Part shown: piece after piece, positions 21,354-32,888 of the stretch
How positions within the stretch are numbered: position 1 is the first letter of the stretch
Layout of the letters: each line of letters begins with the position of its first letter
Assembly: GCA_942159475.1 (NCBI GenBank)
Contig: OW804094.1
Span: 12,553,262-12,617,261, forward strand
Source: Sthenelais limicola
Taxonomy: Eukaryota > Annelida > Polychaeta > Phyllodocida > Sigalionidae
Length of the DNA: 64,000 nucleotides
Direction of reading: 5' to 3'
Notes under the pieces: model-generated
Database searches by the model: none
What the model was told of the DNA's origin: nothing
What the model saw: the letters and a program-made list of their open reading frames with translations, nothing else
Position numbers and translations under genes: made by a program

Positions 21354-21588
21354 GAGTCAGATCTTCAGAAAATGTACAATTGGCAGCTGTACACATTTAA
21401 TAAATTCTGCTAAATTAGGCTGCAATTTGGTCAATACTAGGTGAATTCGAGTATATTCGGCATTGCACTGATTCTAGCAATCTGTTTGGTTAGGTTGAAC
21501 TGTATTTTGAACTTTATTTTCGTCTAAAATTTGGGTTATTTGAGAAGATTGGCGAAGTTGAATTGTACATTTTCTGAAAATCTGACAC
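21354..21588 (+). mobile_element. Family A MITE copy (subfamily 1)
   Basis: Ends GAGTCAGATCTTCAG and GAAAATCTGACAC, flanked by ATAT. Confidence 0.9.
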
Positions 21589-21600
21589 ATATATATAATA

Positions 21601-21827
21601 GGTCAGATTTTGAGAAAATTTGTCTTCATCAATCCTTTCAAATAACCCACATGTAAGACAAAAATGAGCTTCAAAATGCAGTTTAACATAACAGAACTGA
21701 TACTTTAAATCAATGCGATACCAAATATACTCAGATATACTCAGTATTCATCATTTTTCAGCATAATTTAGGAGAATCTCCTAAATGTGTAGAGCTGCCA
21801 ATTGTACATTTTCTCAAAATCTCACCC
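21601..21827 (-). mobile_element. Family A MITE copy
   Basis: Starts GGTCAGATTTTGAG and ends CAAAATCTCACCC; 12 bp after the previous A copy. Confidence 0.85.
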
Positions 21828-21935
21828 ATATATATGTTTCCTTGCCATGGTTGAGCTACCGTCCGAAAACATATAAACATTTTCTTCTTATTTTGATGTC
21901 TTGTAGTTGATTGGTGGATAAATATTTCTATTTCA

Positions 21936-22170
21936 AGTCTAGGCCCAAAGATGAGGGAGTCCCTTCAAACGGAGGGAAGGCCTCACGCCTCAAACCGCAA
22001 AGTGCCATTATAATTCCATTAAGACCGCAAAATGTCATTATAATCCCATTACAGAAACCGATTAGCGAAGAAGGCGATTAGCGAAGAAGGCGTCCAATCC
22101 GATCCGATTAGGGAAGTGGGCTGACATACCATTCTTATCTGATCTGAAGGTTTGAGCCAAGACTGGTTCT
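21936..22170 (+). mobile_element. Family D MITE copy
   Basis: Starts AAGTCTAGGCCCAAAGATGA and ends GGTTTGAGCCAAGACTG. Contains a short direct repeat (CGATTAGCGAAGAAGG) in tandem at about 22060-22090. Confidence 0.82.
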
Positions 22171-22314
22171 AACTTTATATTTCTTGAAGTTAGATCTCCA
22201 TAGACTTCTTAGATTTTCCCAATCATACAACTTCATTTTCAGCTTGTTCGTTTTGCTTGACTTGCGATATGATAACACAAGTGTTGAGGGAATCATTCTT
22301 TGTTATAAACCTAC

Positions 22315-25300
22315 TAGTCCGGCAGTGGAAAGGCAAATTTTGGCCTAACCCGGAAATCCCGGATAAAGTTTTTTTCTCTCTTGATTTATCATCTATGGGG
22401 TCCCTATATCACATTCCTGTGTGATGTGAAGTTCCTGACCTTGAGCAATTGGAGATATTCAAGATGGCTGCCACCGAACATGTCAAATCTGTAAACTGGC
22501 ATGTCTCTTCTTCTAATGGGGCTAGGAATATGTTCTAGGTGTCTAAATGCTTGTTTCATTAGCCTACAAATGTGATACAGTCATCAAATAAATCATTGAC
22601 CCAACAATTTCCAATAAAAATTGCATTATGGGGTAAAATAATTTAATTTGGCCGCAACTGATCCAGCAAATCTGTAAACAGGCATATCTCCGCTTCTAAT
22701 GGGGCTAGGGATACATTCTATGTGTATAAATGTATGTTTTGTTAGCCTACAAATGCAATACAGTCATTAAATAAATCATTGGCCCAACAATTTCCAATGA
22801 AAATTGCTTTTAGTGTAAAATAATTCAATTTGACCCATACCGACCCAGCAAATATAAGCATATCTCTGCTTCTAATGGGGCTAATTATACATTGTAGATG
22901 TCTAAATGTATGTTTTCTTAGCCTACAAATGCAACACAGTCATTAAATAAATCATTGGCCCAATAATTCTGAATGAAAATAATTGTTTTTTTGTGTAAAA
23001 TAATTCAATTTGACCGTAATTCAAATTACATGCCAAATCCAAAAACAGACATAATGATATAGATCCCTGCTTCTAATGGGGTTAGGAATACATTCTCAAT
23101 GTCATTTGCCTACAAATACATTACATCTGCTTATATTTAATCATTGGCCTAATATTTGTCAATGAAAGTTTCATTATGGTGTAAAAGAATTCATTATATG
23201 CATTGTTCTTTGTCAGATTAAGTCTATGAAAAGACAATAACCATATTCTTTGTTTATCATTCCATTGTCTTGCACTTCAAATGTGATAAAAATATTGCTA
23301 AGCTTCTTAACAGCAGGGTGTCCTGAGCTATACATTGTATTCACTGATGTCACAGTGCTGGCCTTGGCTAGCTATGTTCTCTATCACCCCTTGTAAATAT
23401 TAGCTGGACATATGTGCTCCAAGGTGCCATTTTCACCTCCAAAAGTTTTAGCAAATGTAATAGAAAGTATGCTGATATAGTCAGGGATTAGCAAAATCGT
23501 AATAATGGAAAAAGCCTTTCAATCTGCTGACTTCCACTCTCTAAGCAGACAAACAATACGGCTGCAAATGGGGATAGCCACTGACTGGGTGACATCATGT
23601 GAATACTCTGCATTATTTCCTATAAAAGTCATTTTGGGAACTCATGCCTAATAGGTTGCCTACACTTTCCTGAATGAATGGAGGGCAAATCATTCACCTA
23701 TGCGCAGGCCTGTTCCAAAGAATATTGACAGACCAGTCCATTGAACCAACCCTTATGATCTTTGGTAATTGCCAGCAAGTTTTTATAGGTTGTTTCCCAG
23801 CATGCTTAGACTGCAAAAACCTGACTTAACAGTTTCCAATCCTGGAGCAGAATTGTTAAAAGCATAGACACAATGTGGGCTAAGGAGAAAGTGATTTCAT
23901 TAGAGCATACAGAGGAAGTGTCAAAGATGAGAACACAGATTTTTTTGGACAATTTCTACCCATTTCTATTGAACCACTCTACCCTGACAGACTTGTGAAC
24001 ACTGCTTCAGGAATTTCTATCAGTTCCACAAGGTACTTGTTGACTGTGCCTTAGATATTGGGAAGAAGTGTAAATGTCCTCGGAGCTTACCCTGTTACAT
24101 ACATCAAATTCAATGAGACATTAACAGAAGCAGCATAATTCATTTCAATAAACCTGGGCTGAGGGTTTTCATAAGGCAATGTTGCTGTTTACAAACCGCT
24201 GTCCTGTGAACTTGCTTCATATATTTTGTCAATATTTGAAAGCAATGGCCTCATGTTTGAGGTAAAATCAATGATAGATTTCATTACTGATTAATTTGAA
24301 CAACCAAATGTAATGCAGGAATATAGCATTTTATACAATATTTTTTCAGTAGTGTGTTCTGCTTTGGAATGTGTGATGCATGGTTAGTAAATGGGTAGGT
24401 AATGCAGGACATCACCAGGCAACCTGTCTGGTGATAACCTGGTCTACCAAAGAGCTTAATCATGTTTGGTGTACCTTCATGCCCTACCTTGCCTTGTTAG
24501 TTTTAATATGCCTGGGAAGAAGCAAATATTCTGGCAGGGGCATTGGTCTTATTCCCTAATCTGGATATTGATCTGTAAAGTTGTACGGTTGCTATAATGA
24601 GAAGAACAAGGATATTAGAAAGATGGATGAGGGTGGAGATTAGAAAACTATTAAGCAAGAGCAGAGCAGACAGAGGACTGAACTTCTAACCAATAGTATA
24701 ACCTGTTGTGATGTCCACAAGTCCATTTGGGTAGAGATTCTTGCCTATTGGATATAGCTTGTCACAATAATAATCTTTGATGATGCATCCTCCTTATGTT
24801 CAATCAACAATATAATGCCACTTTTCCTTTGACAGACCAGGCCCTTGAACCAACTCCATTGTGACAAAGGTTTTTAAAACTCTGCTCAAGGTCTGAGTAA
24901 GTTTTGAAAGTCTGAGGGTAATGGGTAACTTCTATGATACCTGATTAGTCTTCACCAAACCTCAAAAGGGTTGACTCAACTGCCATCAAACATGCCCATG
25001 CACGATATACTTTCCATTCATTCAGAAGTTGAGCATGCTTTCCATTGGATGCATGTTATAGAGAGCATAATGAGATTATTGTTGATATGATAACCCTATT
25101 ACAAAGACCATACAGAATTCAAGGATATCAGTTATGGTATGATAAAAGAAGAAATTCATTTATAGCTTGGTCATAGACAAGTAACACTGCAAAATAATGA
25201 ATTCTTCTACACAATAATGAAATGTTCATTGACAAATATTAGGCCAATGATTAAATTATGCAAATGTAATGTATTGTAGGCAAATGACATTTAGAATGTA

Positions 25301-26063
25301 TTTCTAACCCTGTTAGAAGCCGGGATCTATATATATTATGTCTCTTTTTGGATTTGACATGTAATTTGAATAACGGTCAAATTGAATTATTTTGCACAAA
25401 AATGCAATTTTCATTGGGAATTATTGGGCTAATGATTTATTTAATGACTGTGTTGCATTTGTAGCCTAACAAAACATACATTTAGACATCTACAATATAT
25501 AACTAGCCCCAAAAGAAGCAGAGATATGCCTAGATCTGCTGGATGGATATGGGTCAAATTGAATTATTTTACACTATAATGCAATTTTCATTGCAAACTG
25601 TTGGGCCAATGATTTATTTAATGACTGTATCACATTCTTAGGCTAACAAAACATACATTTAGACACCTAGAATGTATTCCTAGCCCTATTGGAAGCAGAG
25701 ATAAGCCTGTTTACAGATTTGCTGGATCTGTTGCTGCCATATTGAATTATTTTACCCCATAATGCAATTTTTATTGGAAAGTGTTGGGTCAGTGATTTTT
25801 TTAATGATTGTATTACATTTGTAGGCTAATGAAACATGCATTTAGACACCTAGAACATATTCCTAGCCCCATTAGAAGAAGAGATATGCCAGTTTACAGA
25901 TTTGACATGTTCGGTGGCAGCCATCTTGAATATCTCCAATTGCTCAAGGTCAGGAACTTCACATCACACAGGAATGTGATATAGGGACCCAATAGATGAT
26001 AAATCAAGAGAGAAAAAAACTTTATCCGGGATTTCCGGGTTAGGCTCTCCCACTGCCGGACTA
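22315..26063. mobile_element. 3.75-kb foldback transposon with long inverted arms
   Basis: Starts TAGTCCGGCAGTGG and ends CCACTGCCGGACTA, with TAC on both sides (22312-22314 and 26064-26066). The left arm (to about 23200) and right arm (from about 25190) are inverted copies. Each holds four repeats of about 180 bp marked by CTTCTAATGGGG at 22509, 22693, 22869 and 23070, and by its complement at about 25307, 25506, 25683 and 25867. The 2-kb centre has no long open frame. Arms made of tandem repeats resemble Foldback/Galileo architecture, but I cannot assign a superfamily. Confidence 0.88.
23200..25190. other. Core of the foldback element, no recognisable gene
   Basis: There are stop codons in all frames at short intervals. 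GACAGACCAG(T/G)CC(A/C)TTGAACCAAC occurs at 23727 and 24831. The core could be a decayed transposase or captured unique DNA. Confidence 0.5.
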
Positions 26064-26168
26064 TACCAGTCGTTTATCAATCCATCATTTCTGAAATGTC
26101 CGCATCCCAAATTGCTAATACATCAATTATATTGAAGTCACCCAAGCAAATAAAGATTCAACAGAGAT

Positions 26169-26405
26169 GGGTCAGATTTCCAGAAAATGTACAATTCACC
26201 TTCACCAATCCTCTCAAATAACGCAAATTTAAGACAAAAATCAAGTTCAAAATACAGTTCAACATAACCAGGCAGATTTATTGAATGAATACAATACAGA
26301 ATACACTCAGATATACTCAGTATTTATCATTTTTCACTCTAATTTAGCAGAATCTGAGAGATGTGCAGAAAACTGTAGTTTATACATTTTCTGAAAACCT
26401 GAACT
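26169..26405 (-). mobile_element. Family A MITE copy
   Basis: Left end GGGTCAGATTTCCAG; right end decayed (GAAAACCTGAACT). It begins 106 bp after the foldback element. Confidence 0.8.
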
Positions 26406-26722
26406 GGGGTAAAATCCCTCACCACACATCAGTGGGTCGCAATGTCTCAATTGGTGAGAACCTTTTCGTTTAAAGAAAAATTAATTGTTACGAAATAAAG
26501 AAATAAAACTGTCAACCTCTCAAGGGACGATTGCCACCCCATTTTGCCACTTGTATTGACGAGGATCCTAATTTGGGAGGACATTATCAATTTGACTCAA
26601 GATCTCTTGCTCGAGTATTAGCAAACACTCTCGTCTCAAGAGGCCTTCATCCTATTTTAGGGAGATTTGCTTGGTGTGTACAGAGGGAGACCCTTTAATT
26701 CATTTCACAAGCTTGGATAAAT

Positions 26723-27094
26723 GGGCCAGGACGCCAGAAAATGTACACTCACTCTAGGCCCAAACCCTCAGATCAGATAAGAATGGTATGTCAGCCTACC
26801 TCGCTAATCAGTTTCTTGTCCTAGAACTCGGCGTTTTAATGGGAATATAATGACATTATGTGGTCTTAATGGAATTATAATGACACTTTGCGGTTTGAGG
26901 CGAGAGGATTTCCCTTCATTTGAAGGGACTCTCTCAAGTTTGGGCCTAGACTGCACTTGGCATTCTTCTCAAATATCCCAAATTTAATAGAAAGGCGATG
27001 TTTAAAGTGTCGTTTAATTGAACTAAACAGATTTTCCAATAATACAGATACACTCAGATATACATAGTATTTTTCAGCCTAATTAAGCAGACTC
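26723..27094 (-). mobile_element. Family A MITE copy split by family D
   Basis: Left part GGGCCAGGACGCCAGAAAAT... to 26749. It resumes after 26953 with CACTTGGCATTCTTCTC and runs to the next family D fragment. Confidence 0.75.
26750..26953 (-). mobile_element. Family D MITE nested in family A
   Basis: Ends CACTCTAGGCCCAAACCCTC and TTTGGGCCTAGACTG, with the 4-bp duplication CACT at 26746-26749 and 26954-26957. Confidence 0.92.
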
Positions 27095-27180
27095 TGTCTA
27101 GGCTCAGGGAGAGTCCCTCTAAGCCATTAGCGCAGTAGGCGTCCAATCACTAACATACCATTCTTATCTGATCTAAGAGG
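27095..27180 (+). mobile_element. Family D fragment, internally deleted
   Basis: CTGTCTAGGCTCAGGGAGAG is joined directly to AAGCCATTAGCGCAGTAGGC and the GATCTAAGAGG end. Confidence 0.7.
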
Positions 27181-27225
27181 TGCTTTCTAATATAACTTTA
27201 ATTCCCTTCACAAACTTGGATAAAT

Positions 27226-27270
27226 GGGTCAGGACGCCAGAAAATGTACAATTGGCCTTTCACTCTAGGC
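27226..27270 (-). mobile_element. Family A end fragment
   Basis: GGGTCAGGACGCCAGAAAAT... continues to a family D fragment (ACTCTAGGCCCAAAGTTGAG). Confidence 0.65.
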
Positions 27271-27339
27271 CCAAAGTTGAGACTAATTTACATGATTTTT
27301 AATGACTTCTTAGAGACAAAGTAAAGGGATATTACAATC

Positions 27340-27600
27340 CAGTCTAGGCCCAAAGATGAGAGTCCCTTCAAATAGAGGGAAAGTCTCTCACCTCAAACCG
27401 CAATTACGGTACACAATTTCAGGGTTTGGTGGAAGATCGGGAAAGCCCGAGCCACATTAATTACATGGCCTATGCCAACCATCAACCTGAATACAATTCG
27501 TTTAAAAAAACAAACAAACCGCAAAGTGCCATTATAATTGCATTAAGACCGCAAAATGCCATTATATTCCCATTAAAACGTCTGAGGCGAAAAAACCGAA
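27340..27600 (+). mobile_element. Family D copy split by a retroposed insertion
   Basis: CAGTCTAGGCCCAAAGATGA... CTCAAACCGCAA is interrupted at 27404. The family D sequence AGTGCCATTATAATTGC resumes at 27525. Confidence 0.8.
27404..27514 (+). mobile_element. Short retroposed insertion (SINE-like), 111 bp
   Basis: It is flanked by the 10-bp direct repeat CAAACCGCAA (27394-27403 and 27515-27524) and ends in an A-rich tail (TTTAAAAAAACAAA). The other family D copies give the empty site. An internal hairpin, GGGAAAGCCC, is present. I do not recognise its source RNA. Confidence 0.72.
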
Positions 27601-27731
27601 GACATCTATAATATTGTATGCTCGAAAAAATGTTTCTGGATGGACAATAAGTAAATACGAATCCTTAGGATGACTTCAGAAACATACAGAGACCTTCAAT
27701 ACACAGGCAGACTCTAGATTTGATACATGTA

Positions 27732-27950
27732 CAGTGGAACCTCACATTAAGACCACCTCATTATAGAGACCACCCCTCTATTAAGACCAGAGTCCCAAAT
27801 TATTCCCTCTAAAGAGCCCTCTAAAGAGACCAAAAACCATTCAGTCCCAAGGGTGGTCTTTTTTTTGTCTTTTTTTTTTGTCTTTTTTTTTATAAACATT
27901 GCAACTTTATTTCTACAATCAAGGGTGGTCTCAATATAGAGGTTCCACTG
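27732..27950 (+). mobile_element. Family C (Tigger/pogo-like) MITE
   Basis: Ends CAGTGGAACCTCACATTAAG and ATAGAGGTTCCACTG, with TA on both sides. It includes a T-rich stretch at 27857-27893. Confidence 0.88.
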
Positions 27951-28458
27951 TATTTATGTGACTAACAGCGCTAAACAAACCAAGAATTGTAATATTCCGA
28001 TAAAGAATTCTTTCTTGTTGAACAAAAACATTAAAAGAGTTAATTTTGCGACTTAAGACACAACAATAGCACCGTGTGAAAACATCCATGGGGGGTTTCA
28101 CTTCTTTTTCACTTCTATATAAGCTCAGATATTGTATTGGCCTTAAATTGAATAAAATAAAACCCCCCAAAACAAGACAATTGTCCACCATTTTCCGCCC
28201 CAGTGATCAGTGAGCCCCCAATAAGGGCCTCTGCCGTACATTGGGGCGGGTGTGAAAGTACTTCCCACCTCTGGGCCACCGTACTTAGTTGGATCTGACA
28301 GCCCGGGCGCTCAGGATGACATTTTCATTCATCCATTAGTTTAATAGCCTGCCGCCTCCCCCGGGTTAAAACTGAACAGAGAGATAAGGGTGGGGAGATA
28401 TTGGACAGGGCGCCGTTAATGTGCGATGTGGGGTGGGATGTGGGGGGGGGGGGGGTGC

Positions 28459-28497
28459 ATATATACCACCAACTGTTATTGTAAGGCCTTAGTAAGT
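28459..28497 (+). repeat. 39-bp direct repeat flanking a family E element, left copy
   Basis: ATATATACCACCAACTGTTA... is repeated at 29083-29121 just beyond the other end of family E, with a few differences. Confidence 0.85.
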
Positions 28498-29082
28498 GTG
28501 ATGTGTTACAGGAAAATTAGTCACAAATCGCAAAATTAATATTTTCAAAAGTGTTTTTCCACAAGATTTCTTTGTGAGTGAGTGAGTGAGATTGGTTGCT
28601 TTACGCCCTTATCAACACATTTAATATGGTTATATCAAGGGCGGGAGAGCTGAGAGGGAGGCAGTTTATGATCATACCCAGGAAATAGAGATAGAGAAGA
28701 AGGGAGAGAGACAGAGAAAAGAGACAGAAAGGCACTTTATGTTCTTACCTAGGACCATAAGATTTCTTTGTAGGAATGTTCTCAATTATGGGGTGATCCT
28801 ATTCGTACACATTTCAAGATAGTCTATTACATATTTTCATGCGTTCCTAAGTCATCCTATATATTGTCTATTTAGCTACTTTACTAGTAAATGTCCACCC
28901 AGAAATATTACTAACTTTGTTTTTCAAAAATGAAAATATCAAACGGAAAACTTAGAAGTACTTTTTAGCTGTCCTATTGTTTACTATCATTGGAATCGTC
29001 TTGATCTCATCTTTTCAAATATGATGATATCTCAAAATCTATATATTTGTGACATGGAACTCATTTTCCCACAACACATCAC
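28498..29082. mobile_element. Family E MITE carrying a SINE-like insertion
   Basis: Starts GTGATGTGTTACAGGAAAAT and ends TTCCCACAACACATCAC. It is interrupted at 28576-28758. Confidence 0.85.
28576..28758 (+). mobile_element. SINE-like retroposon of mollusc type
   Basis: The 13-bp target duplication AAGATTTCTTTGT lies at 28563-28575 and 28759-28771, and the family E copy at 38635 shows the empty site. The element opens GAGTGAGTGAGTGAGATTGG, then GCTTTACGCCCTTATC. From memory this resembles GTGAGTGAGTGAGTTT...TTTACGCCG repeats common in mollusc genomes. The second half is purine-rich. No coding capacity. Confidence 0.78.
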
Positions 29083-29252
29083 ATATACCACCAACTATTA
29101 TTGTAAGGCGTTAATAAGCTATTTGTGAGGTATAATGGCAAGTAGTGAACAATCATTAACCATCGTATGGGTATTAATTAGACTTAGCAGCTAGAGATGA
29201 TATGGAATTAAGGACTGATGATAAGCATACGTTTACATGGATTATTAGTATG

Positions 29253-29388
29253 AGGATGAAATCTCTTGAAAATGTACAATTGGCCTTCCCCAATCCTCTC
29301 AAATAACTTAAATTTTAGACAAAAGTTCAAAACACAGTTTATCATAACCGAACAGATGTGTTGAATCAACGTAATACCAATATTACTT
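29253..29388 (-). mobile_element. Truncated family A copy
   Basis: Starts AGGATGAAATCTCTTGAAAA and stops after ACGTAATACCAATATT, before the hairpin element. Confidence 0.7.
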
Positions 29389-29404
29389 ATTTAGACAGAA
29401 CTGT

Positions 29405-29546
29405 ACAAGAGGTTAGAACTACAAGTGTGATTCAATGGCTCGAGTTTACACTTAATTTTGTATCCAACAAATGGCCGCAGGTCGCGCTGGATGCAAAATA
29501 AAGTGTCAACAAGAGTCATTGAGTAGGTCTTAGCCTCTAGTACATG
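29405..29546. mobile_element. Foldback MITE of about 140 bp
   Basis: AGAGGTTAGAACTAC ... TTTTGTATCCA on the left is mirrored by TGGATGCAAAATAAA ... TAGGTCTTAGCCTCT on the right. The arms are about 50 bp with scattered mismatches and the loop is about 20 bp. One copy only. Confidence 0.7.
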
Positions 29547-30173
29547 CTCTTTCTTTATACTACGACTTGAAAAAAAAAGAAAAACGTCTTTCTTACTTTT
29601 GTATTAGGCTTGGTGAAGCAGTTTTCGACAGCCATGGTTTATTCTGAATCACGGCTTTAAGAATGCTCGTCTGTGATTGGTCAATATCACCGTCATCCCG
29701 CTCGAAGTGACCCATTCCAGTCATAGTATAATAGTTTATCATTTTCAGTTTTCCAATTATCATAGTTGCAAGGTTGAATTTTATGGATTCGTTCAATTTC
29801 AGTTCCGCTGTAATATCTTCCATATAATCTTTCAATATCTATGAAATCACCCAATAAAAAACGCTACAAAAACCTAGTTTATAGAGGAATTCACCCGTTC
29901 TTCAGAATCATAAGGTAACAACTGATCCAGGTGTACGTCTATGCGTTGGTAATTTTCCATTTCTCTTCATTTCCATCCATTTCGATTGGAGCCGCATTCA
30001 CAGCTTTTACGACAAAAATCTTTGCTGCAGTTATTTATATAAATAGTAGAAGTCTAGTCGGCCGGGAGTTATGAGCGACGGTGAGCGATGATAAGTGAAA
30101 CCATCGTAGCAAAGGAAGTATTTCAGCGGTTCACTGACATGTATATAAATGTTGGCTCATATGAAGACCTGTA

Positions 30174-30411
30174 GGATGAAATTTCCAGAAAATGCACAAT
30201 TCCCATTCAGAAACCTTCCCAAATAACCCGAATTTAATACAAAAATGAGACTCAAAACATAGTTCAACATAAACAAACACATCCTTTGAGTCAAGTCAAT
30301 ACCGGATATATATACACAGATATACTCAGTATTCATCATTTTTTAGTTAATTTAGCAGAATTTCATAAATGTGTAGAGCTGCCAATTCTACATTTTCTGG
30401 CGATCTGACCC
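30174..30411 (-). mobile_element. Family A MITE copy (subfamily 2)
   Basis: Ends GGATGAAATTTCCAG and GGCGATCTGACCC, flanked by TGTA. Confidence 0.88.
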
Positions 30412-30735
30412 TGTAGCAAAAACACCCACGTGAAATACTCCAAAAGTTTCATCAAATTACTTTCAGCTGGGAAGGCAAAGAACCAAACCAAACAGAATCT
30501 CATAGATATCTTTTTTTCTCTCGATCTTAACTGAGAATGTAGTGCTTGTATGAAATATTCCCCCAAATCTAAGCAAGAATCTATGACTCTATGCGCACTG
30601 CCAATAATCCAGTTAATTCCCCGTGTCGAGAATCCCATTTATTTTCCCAACACATTCTTCATTCATTCACACCCTTGAGAAAATTGCAAGATTGTAAAAA
30701 GAACACCTCAGAGCGGTTGGGTTAAGGAAACATAT

Positions 30736-30970
30736 GAGTCAGATTTTCAGAAAATGTACAATTTACTTTTACTAATTCTCCGAAATAACCTTAATTTCAG
30801 AGAAAAATAAAGTTCAAAATACAGTTCAACCTAACCAAACAGATTGCTAGAATCAATGCAATGCTGAATATACTCGAATTTACGTAGTATTGACTAAATT
30901 GCAGCCTAATTTAGCAGAATTGACTAAATGTATACAGCTGCCAATTGTCCATTTTCTGAAAATCTGACCC
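30736..30970 (-). mobile_element. Family A MITE copy (subfamily 1)
   Basis: Ends GAGTCAGATTTTCAG and GAAAATCTGACCC, flanked by ATAT. Confidence 0.9.
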
Positions 30971-31271
30971 ATATTATTCCCTGCACAACGGTCCTCATTG
31001 CGGAGCTGTGTTTTACTCTAAGCTTTTTATAAGTTAATATTTGTTCACGCAGAATTAAATGGACTCCGTCTCTGAACGCCAGCTCGGCTGGGAATTCCAT
31101 CAAGAAGTCATCAACATCCGGGGCGTGAAACTGATCACCTGACACCCACCCACCTACCCACAATTCCTCAGTAATATCTTTATAGGAAGTAGTGATTGAC
31201 GGTAAACACACGTGTAGTGTTTTATTAACGTTAGGGATGAAGGAGGGGCCGTGACAAAAATACTGATACAT

Positions 31272-31506
31272 GGGTCAGAGCGCCAGAAAATGTACAATTC
31301 ATCCAAACCAATCCTCTCAAATAACCCACATTTTAGACAAAAATAAAGTTCAAAATACAGCTCAACCTAGCCAAACAGATTGCTAGACTCAATGTAATGC
31401 CAAATATACTCGAATTTACCTAGTATTGACCAAATTGCAGTCTAATTTAGCAGAGTTTACTAAATGTATACAGCTGCCAATTGTACATTTTCTGAAAATC
31501 TGACCC
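31272..31506 (-). mobile_element. Family A MITE copy (subfamily 1)
   Basis: Ends GGGTCAGAGCGCCAG and GAAAATCTGACCC. Confidence 0.9.
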
Positions 31507-31534
31507 TCATACTCTCTCTCTCACACTGCTATAT

Positions 31535-31780
31535 GGGACAGAGCGTCAGAAAATGTACAATCAGTAGCTCTACACATTTAGTAAATTCTACTAAATTAGA
31601 CTGAAAAATTATAAATACTAGCTGTATCTGAGTATATTCGGTATTGGGTTGATTCAAGGGATGTGTTTGGTTATGTTGAATTGTGTTTTGAGTCTAATTT
31701 TTGTATCAAATTCGGGTTATTTGGGAGGGTTTCTGAATGTGTGAATTTCAGAAATTGTGCATTTTCCGAAAATTTCCCCC
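31535..31780 (+). mobile_element. Family A MITE copy (subfamily 2)
   Basis: Ends GGGACAGAGCGTCAG and AAATTTCCCCC, flanked by ATAT. Confidence 0.88.
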
Positions 31781-31927
31781 ATATCTCTTGTTGAAAGTTT
31801 CAACGAAATCTGGAAAAACAAATTTTATTAAGTGTTTCCGATTTCTTTTTTTCAATTTTAGGTTAAAAATAATGAAATTTTGGTGGAATTCGACAATTTT
31901 CGTGTTTCAAAAATACTGATTTCAGAG

Positions 31928-32142
31928 GGGTCAGATTTTCAGAAAATGTACAATCGGCAGCTCAACAAATTTGGTAACCTCTGTTAAATTAGACAGAAAA
32001 ATGAATGTCTTTGGCATTGTATTGATTAGAAATGTCTCTTTTATTGTGCTAAACTGCATTTTAAACGTCACTTTTCACCTGAATTTGGGTTATTTGAAAG
32101 GATTGGTGAAGGTGAATTGTACATTTTCTGAGAATCTCACCC
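31928..32142 (+). mobile_element. Family A MITE copy, shortened interior
   Basis: Ends GGGTCAGATTTTCAG and GAGAATCTCACCC. It lacks part of the central block. Confidence 0.85.
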
Positions 32143-32540
32143 TAGAGGTACTGCAGACTTTTATCCCTGCGCCAACTTGAGCCAAGCTGGCGTTATTCTA
32201 CCGGTATTAACCAGATGGCTGCATCTATAGTTTAATGACAGAGGTTTTATGGTTAATTGTACGATTTAGTGTCCTTAGTGGGGCCAAACATTCCCTTCTT
32301 ATCTTGACAAAACCCGAGGGGAGCAAGCGGGTTATTTGTCAGGAGATATGGTGGCCCTGCCGTACGCCACCTCCTTAAGCAGCAACGAGTGAGCCTTTTC
32401 AGGACAGACTGGGAATGTTTTGTTTTTAAGTTTTTATTCCCGAAAAATCATTCTTAAGAAGCACACTTGAGGTCGGTTACTTGTGAGCATTCTTATAAAG
32501 AAACCTTCAATTCGTAGACAAATCATGGGTTCTTAGGACA

Positions 32541-32888
32541 ATAGGGGACTTGCATGTGCCACTGCGCATGCGTGTCGCAGTGCATCATGGGACGGATTCT
32601 GATGAAATCTGACATACAAGTATTTGGCAACATTTTTATCAAAAATTTCAAGAATGTTTTCACCAATATCATAGCTTGTATAAATGATCCATGAAAACCA
32701 AATGCATGATGGGAAAGGTGGGGACTTGTGTTATGGAAACATGTATGACCCATGGATATTGACATTAGAGCATTAATAAATATTCCATGCTGAACATGGC
32801 ATGTTTTCTATAGATTTTATACTGTACCATTAGTCCCATAATTCCATGCGATTCTAGATTCAAAAAGGCGGCTATGGAAATCCCCTAT
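32541..32888 (+). mobile_element. Family B element, complete
   Basis: Starts ATAGGGGACTTGCATGTGCC and ends GCTATGGAAATCCCCTAT. A good reference copy of the family. Confidence 0.87.
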
